Positions 50,929 through 60,215 of a stretch of DNA of 64,000 bases are shown here, one piece after another. Source of the stretch: Nitrospirota bacterium. Its GTDB lineage: Bacteria > Nitrospirota > Thermodesulfovibrionia > Thermodesulfovibrionales > UBA6898. The notes under the pieces are model-generated. The model did no database searches and was not told the DNA's origin. It saw only the letters and a list, made by a program, of their open reading frames with translations. Every line of letters starts with the position of its first letter. The stretch's first letter is position 1. Location: positions 162,670 through 226,669 of the forward strand of contig JACRLO010000010.1 of assembly GCA_016235245.1 (NCBI GenBank), in the 5' to 3' direction. Both the position numbers and the translations under genes were made by a program.

Positions 50929-53094
50929 ATGCGAAGGACAGGAAAGAAATTCAAAAAGGAGCACCACCTGCGTAACGCAAGGAAAGGCATTTTCTGCAAT
51001 GGTACTGCCGGCAACACTGCGCTGAAGAGCATGCTCGCTGATTTGCCTGACGCTCACGGTGAGCAGAAGAAAGATCTTCAACCGGAGAGTCTGCCTTTTC
51101 AGACAATTTTGAATGATCTGCCTGCAGCTGTTTTTGTCAAGCGGCTGGACGACGGAAAGTTCATTTACTGGAATAGAGAGAGTGAGAAGCTCTTTGGGCT
51201 GAAAAGTGAAGACGTGATCGGCAAATCAGACTATGACTTCTTCCCGAAGGAGCAGGCTGACTTTTTCCGCCAGAAAGATCTGGAGGCCATCAGATTAAAA
51301 GGGGTGCTGAATATTCCGGAAGAGGTGCTGGACAGTTTCAGCCATGGCAGGATTCTGCTTCGTACAACAAAAGTCCCGATCTTCGGGAGGGATGGCGAGC
51401 CGCTCTGTCTTGCAGGTATTTCAGAAGACGTGACCGAGCTTAAGGCAACACACGACAGTCTCAGTAGAGTAAGCCTCAACCTTGAGCATCTCGTTGATGA
51501 AAGAACCCGGGCACTGACAGAGGAAATTGCATATCGAAAGCAGATCGATAAAGATCTCCAGGAGAGCGAAGCCCGGTACAGGAGGCTTTTGGAAGCGGTG
51601 ACAGACTATATCTATACGGTGACGGTTGAAGACGGCAGAGTGGTAAAGACGGTCCATGGGCCGGGCTGCGTTGCTGTTACGGGCTATACGGCTGAAGAGT
51701 ACGAGGCCAACTCAATGTTATGGTTTCAGATGGTCTATGACGCAGACAGGGGCCTGGTAATCAGAAAGACAGATAAACTTCTTTCCGGAGCGCTCACAGA
51801 GCCGCTTGAACACAGGATCAGGCATAAAGACGGCAGTATTCGATGGGTAAGGAATACCGCTGTTTCACGGTTCAATGAGCATGGTCATCTCATCGGTTAT
51901 GACAGCCTGATTATCGATATTACCGAAAAAAGGAAACTTGAAGCAGCACTTATGCATGCACAGAAGCTCGAAGCGGTCGGGCAGATGGCCGGGGGCATTG
52001 CCCATGACTTTAATAATATCCTGACGGCAATCAGCGGATATTCTCACCTGATGCTTATGAAAATGAGCCCCGAGCATCCCTTGAGAAACAACGTTGAGCA
52101 GGTCATTTTTGCCGGCGAACGTGCAGCAACACTCACGAAAAGCCTTCTTTCATTTTCCAGAAAGGATACGATTGATCCTAAACCAATCAGGCTTAGAGAG
52201 GTTATTGATAGTGTGCATAAGCTTCTGGCTCGGCTGATCAGCGAAGATATATGCCTTTTCCTGATGCAGAGCGAGCACGATATTATTGTTATGGCAGATT
52301 CCGGACAGATTGGCCAGGTGCTGATTAATCTGGTTACGAATGCCCGGGATGCCATGCCAACGGGAGGACATATTACCATAATGACAAGTGTCGAGAAATT
52401 AGACAAAATTGCAGGAGGTAATGGTCGGCATAATAGTGAGACCCCTTACGCGGTCATTACGGTATCGGATACAGGTGCGGGGATTGAGCCGCAGATCCGG
52501 GACAAGATATTCGAGCCTTTCTTTACTACCAAGGAACCCGGAAAGGGAACTGGTCTTGGTCTTTCGCTTGTTCACGGGATTGTTATGCAGCACCAGGGAC
52601 ATATTAGTATTGTTAGTGAGCCAGGGAAGGGGACTACCTTCCGGATTGCCATTCCTCTGCTGCATTCCGAATCTGCTGTCTGCGTGACTGATGCAATGGC
52701 CGCAGCCTCGATAATATGCGGGACAGAGACGATTCTTCTGGTAGAAGACGATGCCATGGTCCGTAATTACCTGCGGGAATGTCTCAGTCTCCATGGATAC
52801 ACGGTGATAGAGGCGGCTGATGGCAGAGAAGCGGTGGATATATTTAAAAACCAGCACCATCGGATCGGTTTGGTGCTCACTGATGTAATTATGCCAAATA
52901 GAAACGGGCTGTATGTACACAATGAGGTTAAGAAGATTAACCCGGATTCAAAGGTGCTCTTCATGTCTGGCCATACTGCTGATGTTTTTGAAAAGGCAGG
53001 GACATCAGAGATAGACTCGAAAATGTTAATAAAACCGATTCATCCGCATACGCTTCTTTCGAGTATCAGGGAGGCGTTAGATTCAACCCCTTAA
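50929..53094 (+). CDS. Soluble hybrid histidine kinase, PAS-PAS-HisKA-HATPase-REC
   Basis: The 721-residue protein has PAS domains at about residues 55-170 and 210-330 with a coiled coil between, HisKA with His359 ([11 protein letters not shown]), HATPase ([28 protein letters not shown]), and a receiver with Asp652 in LVLTDVIMP. There is no membrane segment. The kinase class (HDFNN) is the same as in the PhnD-type kinase at 14502. It lies 12 bases after the CheD-like gene, so it is probably in the same message as the chemoreceptor and CheW. A terminator-like hairpin occurs at 53258. Confidence 0.92.
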   Translation: MRRTGKKFKKEHHLRNARKGIFCNGTAGNTALKSMLADLPDAHGEQKKDLQPESLPFQTILNDLPAAVFVKRLDDGKFIYWNRESEKLFGLKSEDVIGKSDYDFFPKEQADFFRQKDLEAIRLKGVLNIPEEVLDSFSHGRILLRTTKVPIFGRDGEPLCLAGISEDVTELKATHDSLSRVSLNLEHLVDERTRALTEEIAYRKQIDKDLQESEARYRRLLEAVTDYIYTVTVEDGRVVKTVHGPGCVAVTGYTAEEYEANSMLWFQMVYDADRGLVIRKTDKLLSGALTEPLEHRIRHKDGSIRWVRNTAVSRFNEHGHLIGYDSLIIDITEKRKLEAALMHAQKLEAVGQMAGGIAHDFNNILTAISGYSHLMLMKMSPEHPLRNNVEQVIFAGERAATLTKSLLSFSRKDTIDPKPIRLREVIDSVHKLLARLISEDICLFLMQSEHDIIVMADSGQIGQVLINLVTNARDAMPTGGHITIMTSVEKLDKIAGGNGRHNSETPYAVITVSDTGAGIEPQIRDKIFEPFFTTKEPGKGTGLGLSLVHGIVMQHQGHISIVSEPGKGTTFRIAIPLLHSESAVCVTDAMAAASIICGTETILLVEDDAMVRNYLRECLSLHGYTVIEAADGREAVDIFKNQHHRIGLVLTDVIMPNRNGLYVHNEVKKINPDSKVLFMSGHTADVFEKAGTSEIDSKMLIKPIHPHTLLSSIREALDSTP

Positions 53095-53237
53095 TTGAAC
53101 GGATCGGACCGGGCGTAATCAGACCTCTGGATCTCTCTGCAGCTGTATGCGCTGCGCTGCTCACCTTTTGGGTTCTTCTCGTCCGGTCTGAAGCAGTACG
53201 GGCCGAAATCAATGGCACAGCAAAGAAGAAGTTTCTG

Positions 53238-53264
53238 CCTCCCCAAACCCCCTTTTTAAAAAGG
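53238..53264 (+). repeat. Partial second copy of the palindromic element
   Basis: CCTCCCCAAACCCCC then TTTTTAAAAAGG parallels the left half of the element in rlpA (13638-13666): a C-run, AA, a C-run and a short palindrome. The GA-rich right arm is absent here. It lies in a gene-free stretch of 249 bases. Confidence 0.5.
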
Positions 53265-53286
53265 CGCCGAAAGGCCCCGTTTTTTT
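53258..53286 (+). terminator. Terminator-like hairpin after the hybrid kinase
   Basis: A5GGCGCC, a GAAA loop, GGCCCC and G-T7. The stem has one mismatch and one bulge. It lies directly before the promoter of the module 2 kinase, mirroring the layout at 40194-40246. Confidence 0.6.
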
Positions 53287-53297
53287 CTTTTGTTATC

Positions 53298-53306
53298 TGC
53301 TAAAAT
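53298..53306 (+). promoter_or_regulatory. Extended -10 promoter of kinase module 2
   Basis: TGC followed by TAAAAT. The surrounding TATCTGCTAA matches the module 1 promoter, supporting common origin. No clear -35. Confidence 0.4.
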
Positions 53307-53343
53307 TACAGAAATAGCGCATAGTTGCCGATAGGTTATAGCC

Positions 53344-55872
53344 ATGAGGGAGACAATTTCATCGATGGACACTGACAGGTCCGGGATAACAACAATCAAA
53401 GAGCGCGAAATTAAACTCGAACGCTCCAATCGTCTCCATGCCTTTATCAATAAAGTGAATGAGTCGATTATCCGAAGTGATGATCCTGAGAAGATCTATG
53501 CCCGGCTTTGTCAGTTTGCCATCGAAGACGCAAAGCTTTCGATGGCCTGTGTCTGCAGGGAAGAGCCAGGATCAGGCCGCATGACGCCCATGGCGTATCA
53601 GGGGTTTAATACTATTCTTATGGGTTCTCTGCCGCATGCTGAGGACAGGACGGATGATTTGTGCTGTCCCGTCAATTCTGCCCTATCAGCAGGCAAAACT
53701 TTTGTCTGCAATGAAGGCGCAACAAAAGCCTGCTCCTTTCCCCTCAGCAGCGGATCTGTCCGCCCGCATTACCATTCCTGTGCTGCCTTTCCGATTGTGC
53801 TCCATAATTTTACGATTGGTGCAATCTGGCTGTTCAGCCGTGAGCATGCATACTTTGGCTGCGATGAGGTCAGCATCCTTGAATCCCTCGCGAGAAATCT
53901 GTCTTTCGCGCTCGATGCGCGTGAGCAGGAAAGGAAGCGGAGGGATACTGAAAGCGCTCTTTGGCTTGCTGAAAAACGGTATCGCTCGATAGTCGAAAAT
54001 GTCTCAGAGGGTATCTATCAGACCACTCGTGACGGACAGGTGCTTATGGCAAATCCTGCCCTGGCCCATATGCTGGGCTTTTCTTCACCCGTCGAGATGA
54101 TCACCAGTATAACCAGTATCAGGAAACAGCTCTATGCAGAACCGGCCCGGCGTGACGAGTTGGTCAGGCTTATGGATAAGGAAGGTGCAGTCAACAATTT
54201 TGAATGCAGGCTTATCAGGAAGGAAGGCGCCGTAATCACGGTTCTTCTCAATATGCGGTCGGTAAGAAACGATGAAGGAACGCTGCTCTATTTTGAAGGC
54301 TCTGCGCGTAATATTACCGATCGGAAGCGGGCTTTTGAGGCGTTAAAGACTGCCAAAGAAGAATGGGAGCTGACCTTTAACGCAGTGCCGGACCTTATCA
54401 TGATTGTAGACCAGAACCACCGTATTCAGCATGTAAACAGGGCACTGCTTCTGCGCCTGGACCTGAAGCCTGAAAACATAATCGGCAAGCATTGCTACGA
54501 ATATATGCATAGTTCTCTGAATCCGCCCGTTTTCTGTCCCCATAACCGCATTATGCATGAAGGCAAGTCTTTCGAAGGGGAGATCTATGACGAGCGCCTG
54601 AAAGGACACTTCCTGCTCACGATCTCGCCGCTTCCCGGTACAGACGGAAAGGTAAGGGGGACAGTCCATGTTTTCAGAGATATTTCAGATCGCAAGAAGG
54701 TAGAAGCAGCAGTGCGCGAAAGTGAATATCTTTACCGCACGCTGTTTGAAAATGCGAGCGAGGGAATACTCTATCTCTCTTCTGATGGCTCTATTGCTGC
54801 AGTGAACAATTCGTTTGCAAAGATGCATGGCTATACGCGTGATGAAATGCTGAAGATGAACCTCAGGGATCTGGATACTCCGGAGACGTCCCGGCTTGCC
54901 CCTGAAAGGCTGGAGCGCATTACGGCCGGTGAAGTGCTGCAGTTTGAAGTCGAGCACTACCATAAAAGAGGCCATACGGTGCTGCTGGATGTGGCGACAT
55001 GCCTTATTACGGTCGGCGACGAAAAACTTGTTGTCGGATTTCATCGTGACATAACGGACCGCAGGCGGGCAGAGCAGGAGGCAAAGATCATGCAGTCCAG
55101 ACTTATTCATGCGGATAAGATGAACTCCCTTGGCATGCTGGTTTCGAGCGTTGCGCATGAGGTGAACAACCCCAATAATTTCATCATGTTCAACAGTTCG
55201 ATCCTTGCCGATGCCTGGAAAGATATTCAGGTAATCCTTGATGATTACCGTCAAAAACACGGCGATTACAGGCTTGCAGGGCTACCCTACGCCGAGATGA
55301 GTGATGCGATTCCGAGGCTTTTTGCAGGCATTTCTGATGGAGCACAGCGTATAAAGGGGATCGTGGAGAAACTGAGGGATTTTGCACGGAACGACAGAGG
55401 TTCCCTGGACGCCGCGGTAGATATGAGCAAGGTTGTGCAGGATGCGGTCATGATTCTCGAAAATCAGATAAAGAAGCATACTGATTATTTCGACATTACG
55501 GTTGGAGAAGGGATACCGGCGGTCAGGGGCAACCATCAGCAGCTTGAGCAGGTGATGATCAATCTTATCATGAATGCCCTGCAGTCGCTGAGAGACCGGA
55601 GCGCTCGGGTTGAAATAGCGATACATCCCGATGTGATCGGCGATATGATAGAAGTCAGAGTTCGCGATGAAGGGTGTGGTATCTCACGGGAGGTTCTGGA
55701 AAAGATTACCGAACCGTTTTTTACGACGAGGCTTGATTCCGGCGGCACGGGCCTCGGGCTTTCGATCTCCAAATCGATTATCGATGATCACAGGGGTACT
55801 CTGGAGTTTATCTCTGAGCCCAATGGCGGTGCCACTGCCATTGTCAGGCTGCCGGCGGAACCAAAACCGTGA
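53344..55872 (+). CDS. Soluble GAF-PAS histidine kinase (module 2)
   Basis: The 842-residue protein has a GAF domain (about residues 40-195) with several Cys (LCCPVN, FVCNEGATKACSF), three PAS domains (about 215-330, 345-455 and 465-580), HisKA with His605 in SSVAHEVNNPN, and a HATPase (LIMNALQSL, DEGCGI, GTGLGLSI). The second PAS has KHCYEYMHSSLNPPVFCP. No membrane segment. The third PAS resembles the sixth PAS of the module 1 kinase (AAVNNSFAKMHGYTRDEML compared with YSMNESFAAMHGYSIEEML), and the His-box region matches too. The stop overlaps the GTG of the sigma-54 activator gene. Confidence 0.92.
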   Translation: MRETISSMDTDRSGITTIKEREIKLERSNRLHAFINKVNESIIRSDDPEKIYARLCQFAIEDAKLSMACVCREEPGSGRMTPMAYQGFNTILMGSLPHAEDRTDDLCCPVNSALSAGKTFVCNEGATKACSFPLSSGSVRPHYHSCAAFPIVLHNFTIGAIWLFSREHAYFGCDEVSILESLARNLSFALDAREQERKRRDTESALWLAEKRYRSIVENVSEGIYQTTRDGQVLMANPALAHMLGFSSPVEMITSITSIRKQLYAEPARRDELVRLMDKEGAVNNFECRLIRKEGAVITVLLNMRSVRNDEGTLLYFEGSARNITDRKRAFEALKTAKEEWELTFNAVPDLIMIVDQNHRIQHVNRALLLRLDLKPENIIGKHCYEYMHSSLNPPVFCPHNRIMHEGKSFEGEIYDERLKGHFLLTISPLPGTDGKVRGTVHVFRDISDRKKVEAAVRESEYLYRTLFENASEGILYLSSDGSIAAVNNSFAKMHGYTRDEMLKMNLRDLDTPETSRLAPERLERITAGEVLQFEVEHYHKRGHTVLLDVATCLITVGDEKLVVGFHRDITDRRRAEQEAKIMQSRLIHADKMNSLGMLVSSVAHEVNNPNNFIMFNSSILADAWKDIQVILDDYRQKHGDYRLAGLPYAEMSDAIPRLFAGISDGAQRIKGIVEKLRDFARNDRGSLDAAVDMSKVVQDAVMILENQIKKHTDYFDITVGEGIPAVRGNHQQLEQVMINLIMNALQSLRDRSARVEIAIHPDVIGDMIEVRVRDEGCGISREVLEKITEPFFTTRLDSGGTGLGLSISKSIIDDHRGTLEFISEPNGGATAIVRLPAEPKP

Positions 55873-57299
55873 AGCGGAGTTTGTCTCCCGTCCCCTTTCC
55901 CCTTTCCCCTGTTCTGCTGGTTGATGACGAAGAGGAGACACTTTTTGCCGCAAGTCTTATGCTTCGCTCATCAGGGATCAAAGATGTCATCATGATAAAG
56001 GACAGTCGGGAAGTGGTGGATCTTCTCAAAAAACAGACGTTCTCCTGTGCAGTTATTGATCTTACGATGCCTTATGTTTCGGGATCGCAATTGCTGTCGG
56101 GCATGAACCGTGATTACCCAGATATCCCTGTCATTATTATGACCGGCCTGAACGAAGTTGATACCGCGGTTGACTGCATGAGGCATGGTGCCTTTGATTA
56201 TCTGGTAAAACCGGTAGAGAAGGTGCGTTTCATGGCTTCGGTACATAAAGCGCTTGAGCTGTCTGCGCTGAAATCCGAAGTGACCGCCTTGAAGAGACAT
56301 CTTCTTGAGGGGCGGTTGGATCATGAACTGGTATTTGCTTCCATCGTAACGAGGAGCAGGGCCATGCATGCTATTTTTCAATATATCGAGGTTGTTGCTC
56401 CATCGTCTCAGCCAGTGCTGATAAGCGGTGAAACAGGGGTCGGCAAAGAGCTTGTCGCGCGGGCGGTTCATGATCTGAGCAGCAGGAATGGACAGTTTAT
56501 CGGTTTAAATGTTGCAGGCATCGATGAAACGGTATTTTCGGATGTGCTTTTTGGCCACCGGAAGGGCGCCTATACCGGTGCTGATTCGGCCCGGGATGGT
56601 CTTATTGCCAGGGCGGCAGGCGGCACCCTGTTTCTGGATGAGATCGGTGATCTGAAAGAGAGCCTGCAGATCAAGCTGCTCAGGCTGCTGCAGGAGCATA
56701 CGTACTTTCCTCTGGGTTCAGATGTCTCTGTGCAGAGCGATGCGCGGATTGTTGTTGCTACAAACCGGAACCTTGATGATATGGTCTCAAAAGAGTTGTT
56801 CAGAAAAGACCTGTATTACCGTCTGCGCTCGCATCATGTTGCCTTACCGCCTCTAAGGGAGAGAACAGAGGATATCCCGCTGCTGCTGTATCATTTTGTG
56901 AAGGAGTGCTCTGCGAGTCTTGGAAAAAAAGAGCCGGTCATTCCTGATGAACTTATCCCGCTGTTGTCCTCCTATCATTTCCCCGGAAATATCCGGGAAC
57001 TCCAGTCAATGGTCCATGACGCCTTGTCGCAGCATGACCATGGTCAGTTGTCCCTTGCAAGTTTCAGAGAGATCATCAGGCAGGAGAACCTTTCTTCGCC
57101 TCAGAGGTCAGATGGCGCAGGAGATTGGGGAACCTTTCCGTATGAGGTTCAGGGCAGACTCCCGACACTCCAGGAGGCTGATGAGTATCTGCTTTCTGAG
57201 GCGATGAAACGTGCAGATGGTAATCAGGGTATTGCCGCCTCCATGCTCGGCCTTACGCGCCAGGCCCTGAACAAAAGGCTTATTAGAAAAAAGCAGTAA
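55869..57299 (+). CDS. NtrC-family response regulator with GAYTGA loop (module 2)
   Basis: The 476-residue protein has a receiver (Asp64 in CAVIDLTMP, Lys in LVKPVE), AAA+ domain with GETGVGKE, GAYTGA at 233-238 and LFLDEIGDL, and a Fis-type helix-turn-helix (NQGIAASMLGLTRQALNKRL). Unlike its paralogue at 43865 the sigma-54 loop is a normal variant. The start is GTG 55869, overlapping the kinase stop. Codons 8-14 lie in a CCCCTTT tandem repeat and give a Pro/Phe-rich lead before LLVDD. The order kinase, activator, sigma-54 promoter, receiver repeats that of module 1. Confidence 0.94.
   Translation: MKRSLSPVPFPLSPVLLVDDEEETLFAASLMLRSSGIKDVIMIKDSREVVDLLKKQTFSCAVIDLTMPYVSGSQLLSGMNRDYPDIPVIIMTGLNEVDTAVDCMRHGAFDYLVKPVEKVRFMASVHKALELSALKSEVTALKRHLLEGRLDHELVFASIVTRSRAMHAIFQYIEVVAPSSQPVLISGETGVGKELVARAVHDLSSRNGQFIGLNVAGIDETVFSDVLFGHRKGAYTGADSARDGLIARAAGGTLFLDEIGDLKESLQIKLLRLLQEHTYFPLGSDVSVQSDARIVVATNRNLDDMVSKELFRKDLYYRLRSHHVALPPLRERTEDIPLLLYHFVKECSASLGKKEPVIPDELIPLLSSYHFPGNIRELQSMVHDALSQHDHGQLSLASFREIIRQENLSSPQRSDGAGDWGTFPYEVQGRLPTLQEADEYLLSEAMKRADGNQGIAASMLGLTRQALNKRLIRKKQ
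55892..55909 (+). repeat. CCCCTTT tandem repeat at the start of the module 2 regulator
   Basis: Two full 7-base units and part of a third lie 23 bases after the GTG. Since 7 is not a multiple of 3, loss or gain of one unit would change the frame. Confidence 0.6.
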
Positions 57300-57376
57300 A
57301 ACAGGCAGTTCCCGGCATTCATCAGTCTCGCCATAGACCGCATTTCGTAATCCTGTCTCTTTCCTGATCCCCTAAG

Positions 57377-57402
57377 ACATTTTTTGCAAGCGCAAAAAAT
57401 GT
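57377..57402. promoter_or_regulatory. Perfect 11-base inverted repeat upstream of receiver gene 2
   Basis: ACATTTTTTGC and GCAAAAAATGT around a 4-base centre. It is about 165 bases upstream of the sigma-54-type promoter at 57553 and 78 bases after the activator stop. It could be an enhancer site or a weak terminator. Confidence 0.45.
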
Positions 57403-57552
57403 TGCAGTGCACTGAAACCCTTATATCGCAATAAGTTGCCTCATATAGTGAATCCAGAGCTTTAGGAAACATAATAAATTGCTCTGTTATGTTGATTCTC
57501 TATTTTTGCATTAACTGTTTGATATATATAGTAAAAAAGCAAATATGGTATC

Positions 57553-57567
57553 TGGCATAAGTCATGC
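57553..57567 (+). promoter_or_regulatory. Sigma-54-type promoter of receiver gene 2
   Basis: TGGCATAAGTCATGC keeps the invariant GG-N10-GC. The predicted start falls at about 57579, 2 bases before the receiver ATG at 57581, so the message would have almost no leader. Confidence 0.75.
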
Positions 57568-57580
57568 AACAATTAGATGT

Positions 57581-57961
57581 ATGTCAAAACACATTTTGAT
57601 TGTAGACGATGAGCCGGCTTTTCGATTTTCTGCCGGCATAGCATTGCGTCAGGCCGGGTATATTACCAGTGAAGCTCAGAACGGGCGTGAAGCACTCTCG
57701 ATGATCTGTATCAAAGAGAGTTGTGTTGCTCCCTTCGATGCCGTTCTGCTCGATATCCAGATGCCGAAAATGACCGGGTTGGAACTGATTGACGAGGTGA
57801 AGGCCCATGGAATCGATATGCCACCGGTTATTGTCATATCAGGATATGCCGATGAGCCGATCGTCTCTGATCTTGAGAAGAAGGGATACAGCGCGCTGCT
57901 GCATAAGCCGTTTGAGCCGACAGAGATGGTAAAGATGATTCATAAGGTGCTGCACGATTGA
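57581..57961 (+). CDS. Stand-alone receiver protein (module 2)
   Basis: A 126-residue CheY-like receiver: HILIVDDEPAFRFSAGIALRQAGY, Asp58 in VLLDIQMP, Ser in VIVISGYAD and Lys in LHKPFE. It is closely related to the receiver at 45541 over the first 35 residues (FRF.A..ALR.AGY.TSEAQ.G). The start MSKHILIV has no ribosome site and the sigma-54 promoter lies right upstream; the frame does extend to 57545, but that would place the promoter inside the gene. A short gap leads to the two-CW gene. Confidence 0.9.
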   Translation: MSKHILIVDDEPAFRFSAGIALRQAGYITSEAQNGREALSMICIKESCVAPFDAVLLDIQMPKMTGLELIDEVKAHGIDMPPVIVISGYADEPIVSDLEKKGYSALLHKPFEPTEMVKMIHKVLHD

Positions 57962-58031
57962 AAACGTATACGTGTCAGCGCTTTTACAGGGATGCAATAA
58001 CAATAAAGCAGGCATGCTGAAGGAGGCTTCT

Positions 58032-58238
58032 ATGGCCAGGGCACAATGTTGGGATTTTATGAAATGCGGACGTGACAGGGACAAATCCTGCCCTGCCGTT
58101 GTCCAGTCTGCCGGAAGGTCATGCTGGCTTGTTGCAGGCACCCTCTGCGGCGGTGTTGTACAGGGTGACCATGCACAAAAGATTGCCAGCTGCAAGGAAT
58201 GCAATTTTTATACAAAAGTGAAGGCAGGCGAGATCTGA
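58032..58238 (+). CDS. Two-CW domain protein
   Basis: A 68-residue soluble protein with AGGAGG 5 bases before the ATG. It has the pattern CWDFMKCGR, CPAV, CWLVAGTLCGG and CKECNFY, seven Cys in all, known as the two-CW domain. Such small proteins are often next to chemoreceptor or kinase genes and probably bind a metal or iron-sulfur group, but their role has not been worked out as far as I know. Here it is 4 bases before the receptor-like gene, so the two are likely co-translated. Confidence 0.85.
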   Translation: MARAQCWDFMKCGRDRDKSCPAVVQSAGRSCWLVAGTLCGGVVQGDHAQKIASCKECNFYTKVKAGEI

Positions 58239-58242
58239 CCCA

Positions 58243-60135
58243 ATGACCCTGATCGGCAGCCTCAGATCACTCTTATTTGCCAAAGGCGATGAAGTGCTTG
58301 CGCCTGCAATCGCTTCTGTCTCTGAGGAGATTGGGGCAGAGGCCGAAATCGTGTCGTGCGCCGAAGTCCTTTTAAGTAAGGATAAACTTATCGCAGTTGC
58401 TGATGAACTTGAGCTGCTTTCACGCTCAACGGAAAGTGACTTTCTTCTGATCGGCGGCAAATTGAATGATCTTTCGGAAGGCTGTTCCAGAAACTCGGGA
58501 TTTGCCACATCTATCATTCAGATGGTCGAAGGAGGCGAAGGTTTTAAAATAGGGGCTATGCAGGCACTGTTTAACAAGGCCTTTGAAAATACAGGGTCAT
58601 GCAGTGGGGCGATCACAACCGGCATCGATGACATGCGTTATCTTGGCGAACGGCTGGGTGAAATTCATGGTCTGAGTGAGTTTCTTGAGGGGCTTTCCAA
58701 ATCGATCAATGTGATAGGGATTCTGAGCAGAATAGAGACCTCACGCCTCGAAGGGTCTGATTTCAGCAGCATGACCGCTGTTGTTGACGACCTGGCGCTT
58801 CAGATCGCAAAGAGCACTACCGAGGTTGCGATATCAGGCTCTGACGTAAAAAAGAGCATATCCCTCATTGTCGGGGATATGACGCTCTGCAGTACCGCAT
58901 TTGCCCGGGATATCGAACTGGCTACAGCAAGGATGCATTCTATCCTTGATGAGATGGAGTCGATGAAAAACAGGGCTTCATGGGCCTGCAGACGAATAGA
59001 AGGACGCTCTGCCCAGATGATACCGGAGATCGGAAAGGTGATTGCGGCCCTGCAGTATCATGATATCTGCAGACAGCAGATGGAGCATGTCTGCAATGCG
59101 CTGCGGGAGATAGCCGCACGGTCAGCAGAAGCCTCTCAGAGCCCTGACAGCGCAATCAGGAAGTCTGCGAGGAAATGGCTCTGGGATGTGATCCGGATTC
59201 AGATGTCACAGCTCGATAATGTCGTATCCCAGGCAGGTTCAGCAGCTACCGGTATTGCTGTGCATCTGACACGAATTTCGGACCTGGCAGAGGCACAGGC
59301 AGAAGACAGCTCCAGCATTTTGGATGAAGAAGCATCAGGCTCTGATGTTATTGAAAAAATCAGGAACGAACTTGAAGAGCTTGCCTTTATTACCGGCAGA
59401 TGTAAAAAAATGACTCAGGAAATGCTCGATGCAGTAACTGATGCCAGCGACCGCATCGCTCTTATGACCGGTCATATTACGAATATTAAGACGATCAGCG
59501 AAAATATCAGTCTTCTTGCGATCAATGCCATCATAAAAGTCGCCAGGACTGGGGAAAAGGGGCGTGCCCTTGAAGTCCTCGCCGACAGGATCCAGCTGCT
59601 TGCCAGGGATGCAAAAGATGAAATTGAACGGGGCGCAGGCATAATCGAATCGATTCTCGGAAAGGCTTCTGAATTTAGGGCAAATCTGTCGGGAGTCCTG
59701 AATAATCAGCTTGCTGCTGCACAGGCCATTACCGAAGAGTCCTTGAAGGCAGGCAGTGAACTCATGGAAGCAGATAAGGAGCTCCTCGCGTCGATGGCTG
59801 AGATTTCGGCGGTAACCAATACGCTTAAGGACGATGTAAAGAGTCTTGTTGAGGGAATACAGTTTAACGAAAGAATGAGATCTGATATCGGCCGCTTTAT
59901 AACAGGACTCAATGATATTGCAGAGGCCCTGGACCGCGAGGCGGGTGGAACGATCAGGGAAGAATCAGCAGAGCTGCCGCCGGAACTGCTGGAACTTGAG
60001 CGTCAATATACCATGGAGAGTGAACGCGAAGTGCATAATGCGATTATGGCTGCAGGACGAACTCCCCAGGATATCAGCAACAATGGCGGGGAATCCTCAG
60101 GTGCTGAAGAGGACGATAATATAACCCTTTTCTGA
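58243..60135 (+). CDS. Soluble chemoreceptor-like protein with divergent signalling tip
   Basis: The 630-residue protein is almost all helix and coiled coil and has no membrane segment. Near residues 420-450 it reads ISLLAINAIIKVARTGEKGRALEVLADRI, aligned with the receptor tip [24 protein letters not shown]. The Glu and Ala before the conserved Arg are replaced by Lys and Val, so binding to CheA/CheW may be altered. The N-terminal 400 residues resemble no sensor domain I know, although CRQQMEHV in the middle could be metal- or heme-related. It is encoded between the two-CW gene and cheY. Confidence 0.8.
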   Translation: MTLIGSLRSLLFAKGDEVLAPAIASVSEEIGAEAEIVSCAEVLLSKDKLIAVADELELLSRSTESDFLLIGGKLNDLSEGCSRNSGFATSIIQMVEGGEGFKIGAMQALFNKAFENTGSCSGAITTGIDDMRYLGERLGEIHGLSEFLEGLSKSINVIGILSRIETSRLEGSDFSSMTAVVDDLALQIAKSTTEVAISGSDVKKSISLIVGDMTLCSTAFARDIELATARMHSILDEMESMKNRASWACRRIEGRSAQMIPEIGKVIAALQYHDICRQQMEHVCNALREIAARSAEASQSPDSAIRKSARKWLWDVIRIQMSQLDNVVSQAGSAATGIAVHLTRISDLAEAQAEDSSSILDEEASGSDVIEKIRNELEELAFITGRCKKMTQEMLDAVTDASDRIALMTGHITNIKTISENISLLAINAIIKVARTGEKGRALEVLADRIQLLARDAKDEIERGAGIIESILGKASEFRANLSGVLNNQLAAAQAITEESLKAGSELMEADKELLASMAEISAVTNTLKDDVKSLVEGIQFNERMRSDIGRFITGLNDIAEALDREAGGTIREESAELPPELLELERQYTMESEREVHNAIMAAGRTPQDISNNGGESSGAEEDDNITLF

Positions 60136-60215
60136 TATAGGGGATATGAGCGTAAAAGATCCGGTGCAATGAAGAAACGGGTCATGTATAGAGGGACAGG
60201 CAATGGAGGGAGAAG

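Noticed and set aside
55971..56471. 166-codon minus-strand frame in the module 2 regulator
   Set aside because: Antisense of receiver and AAA+ domains, with no domain of its own.
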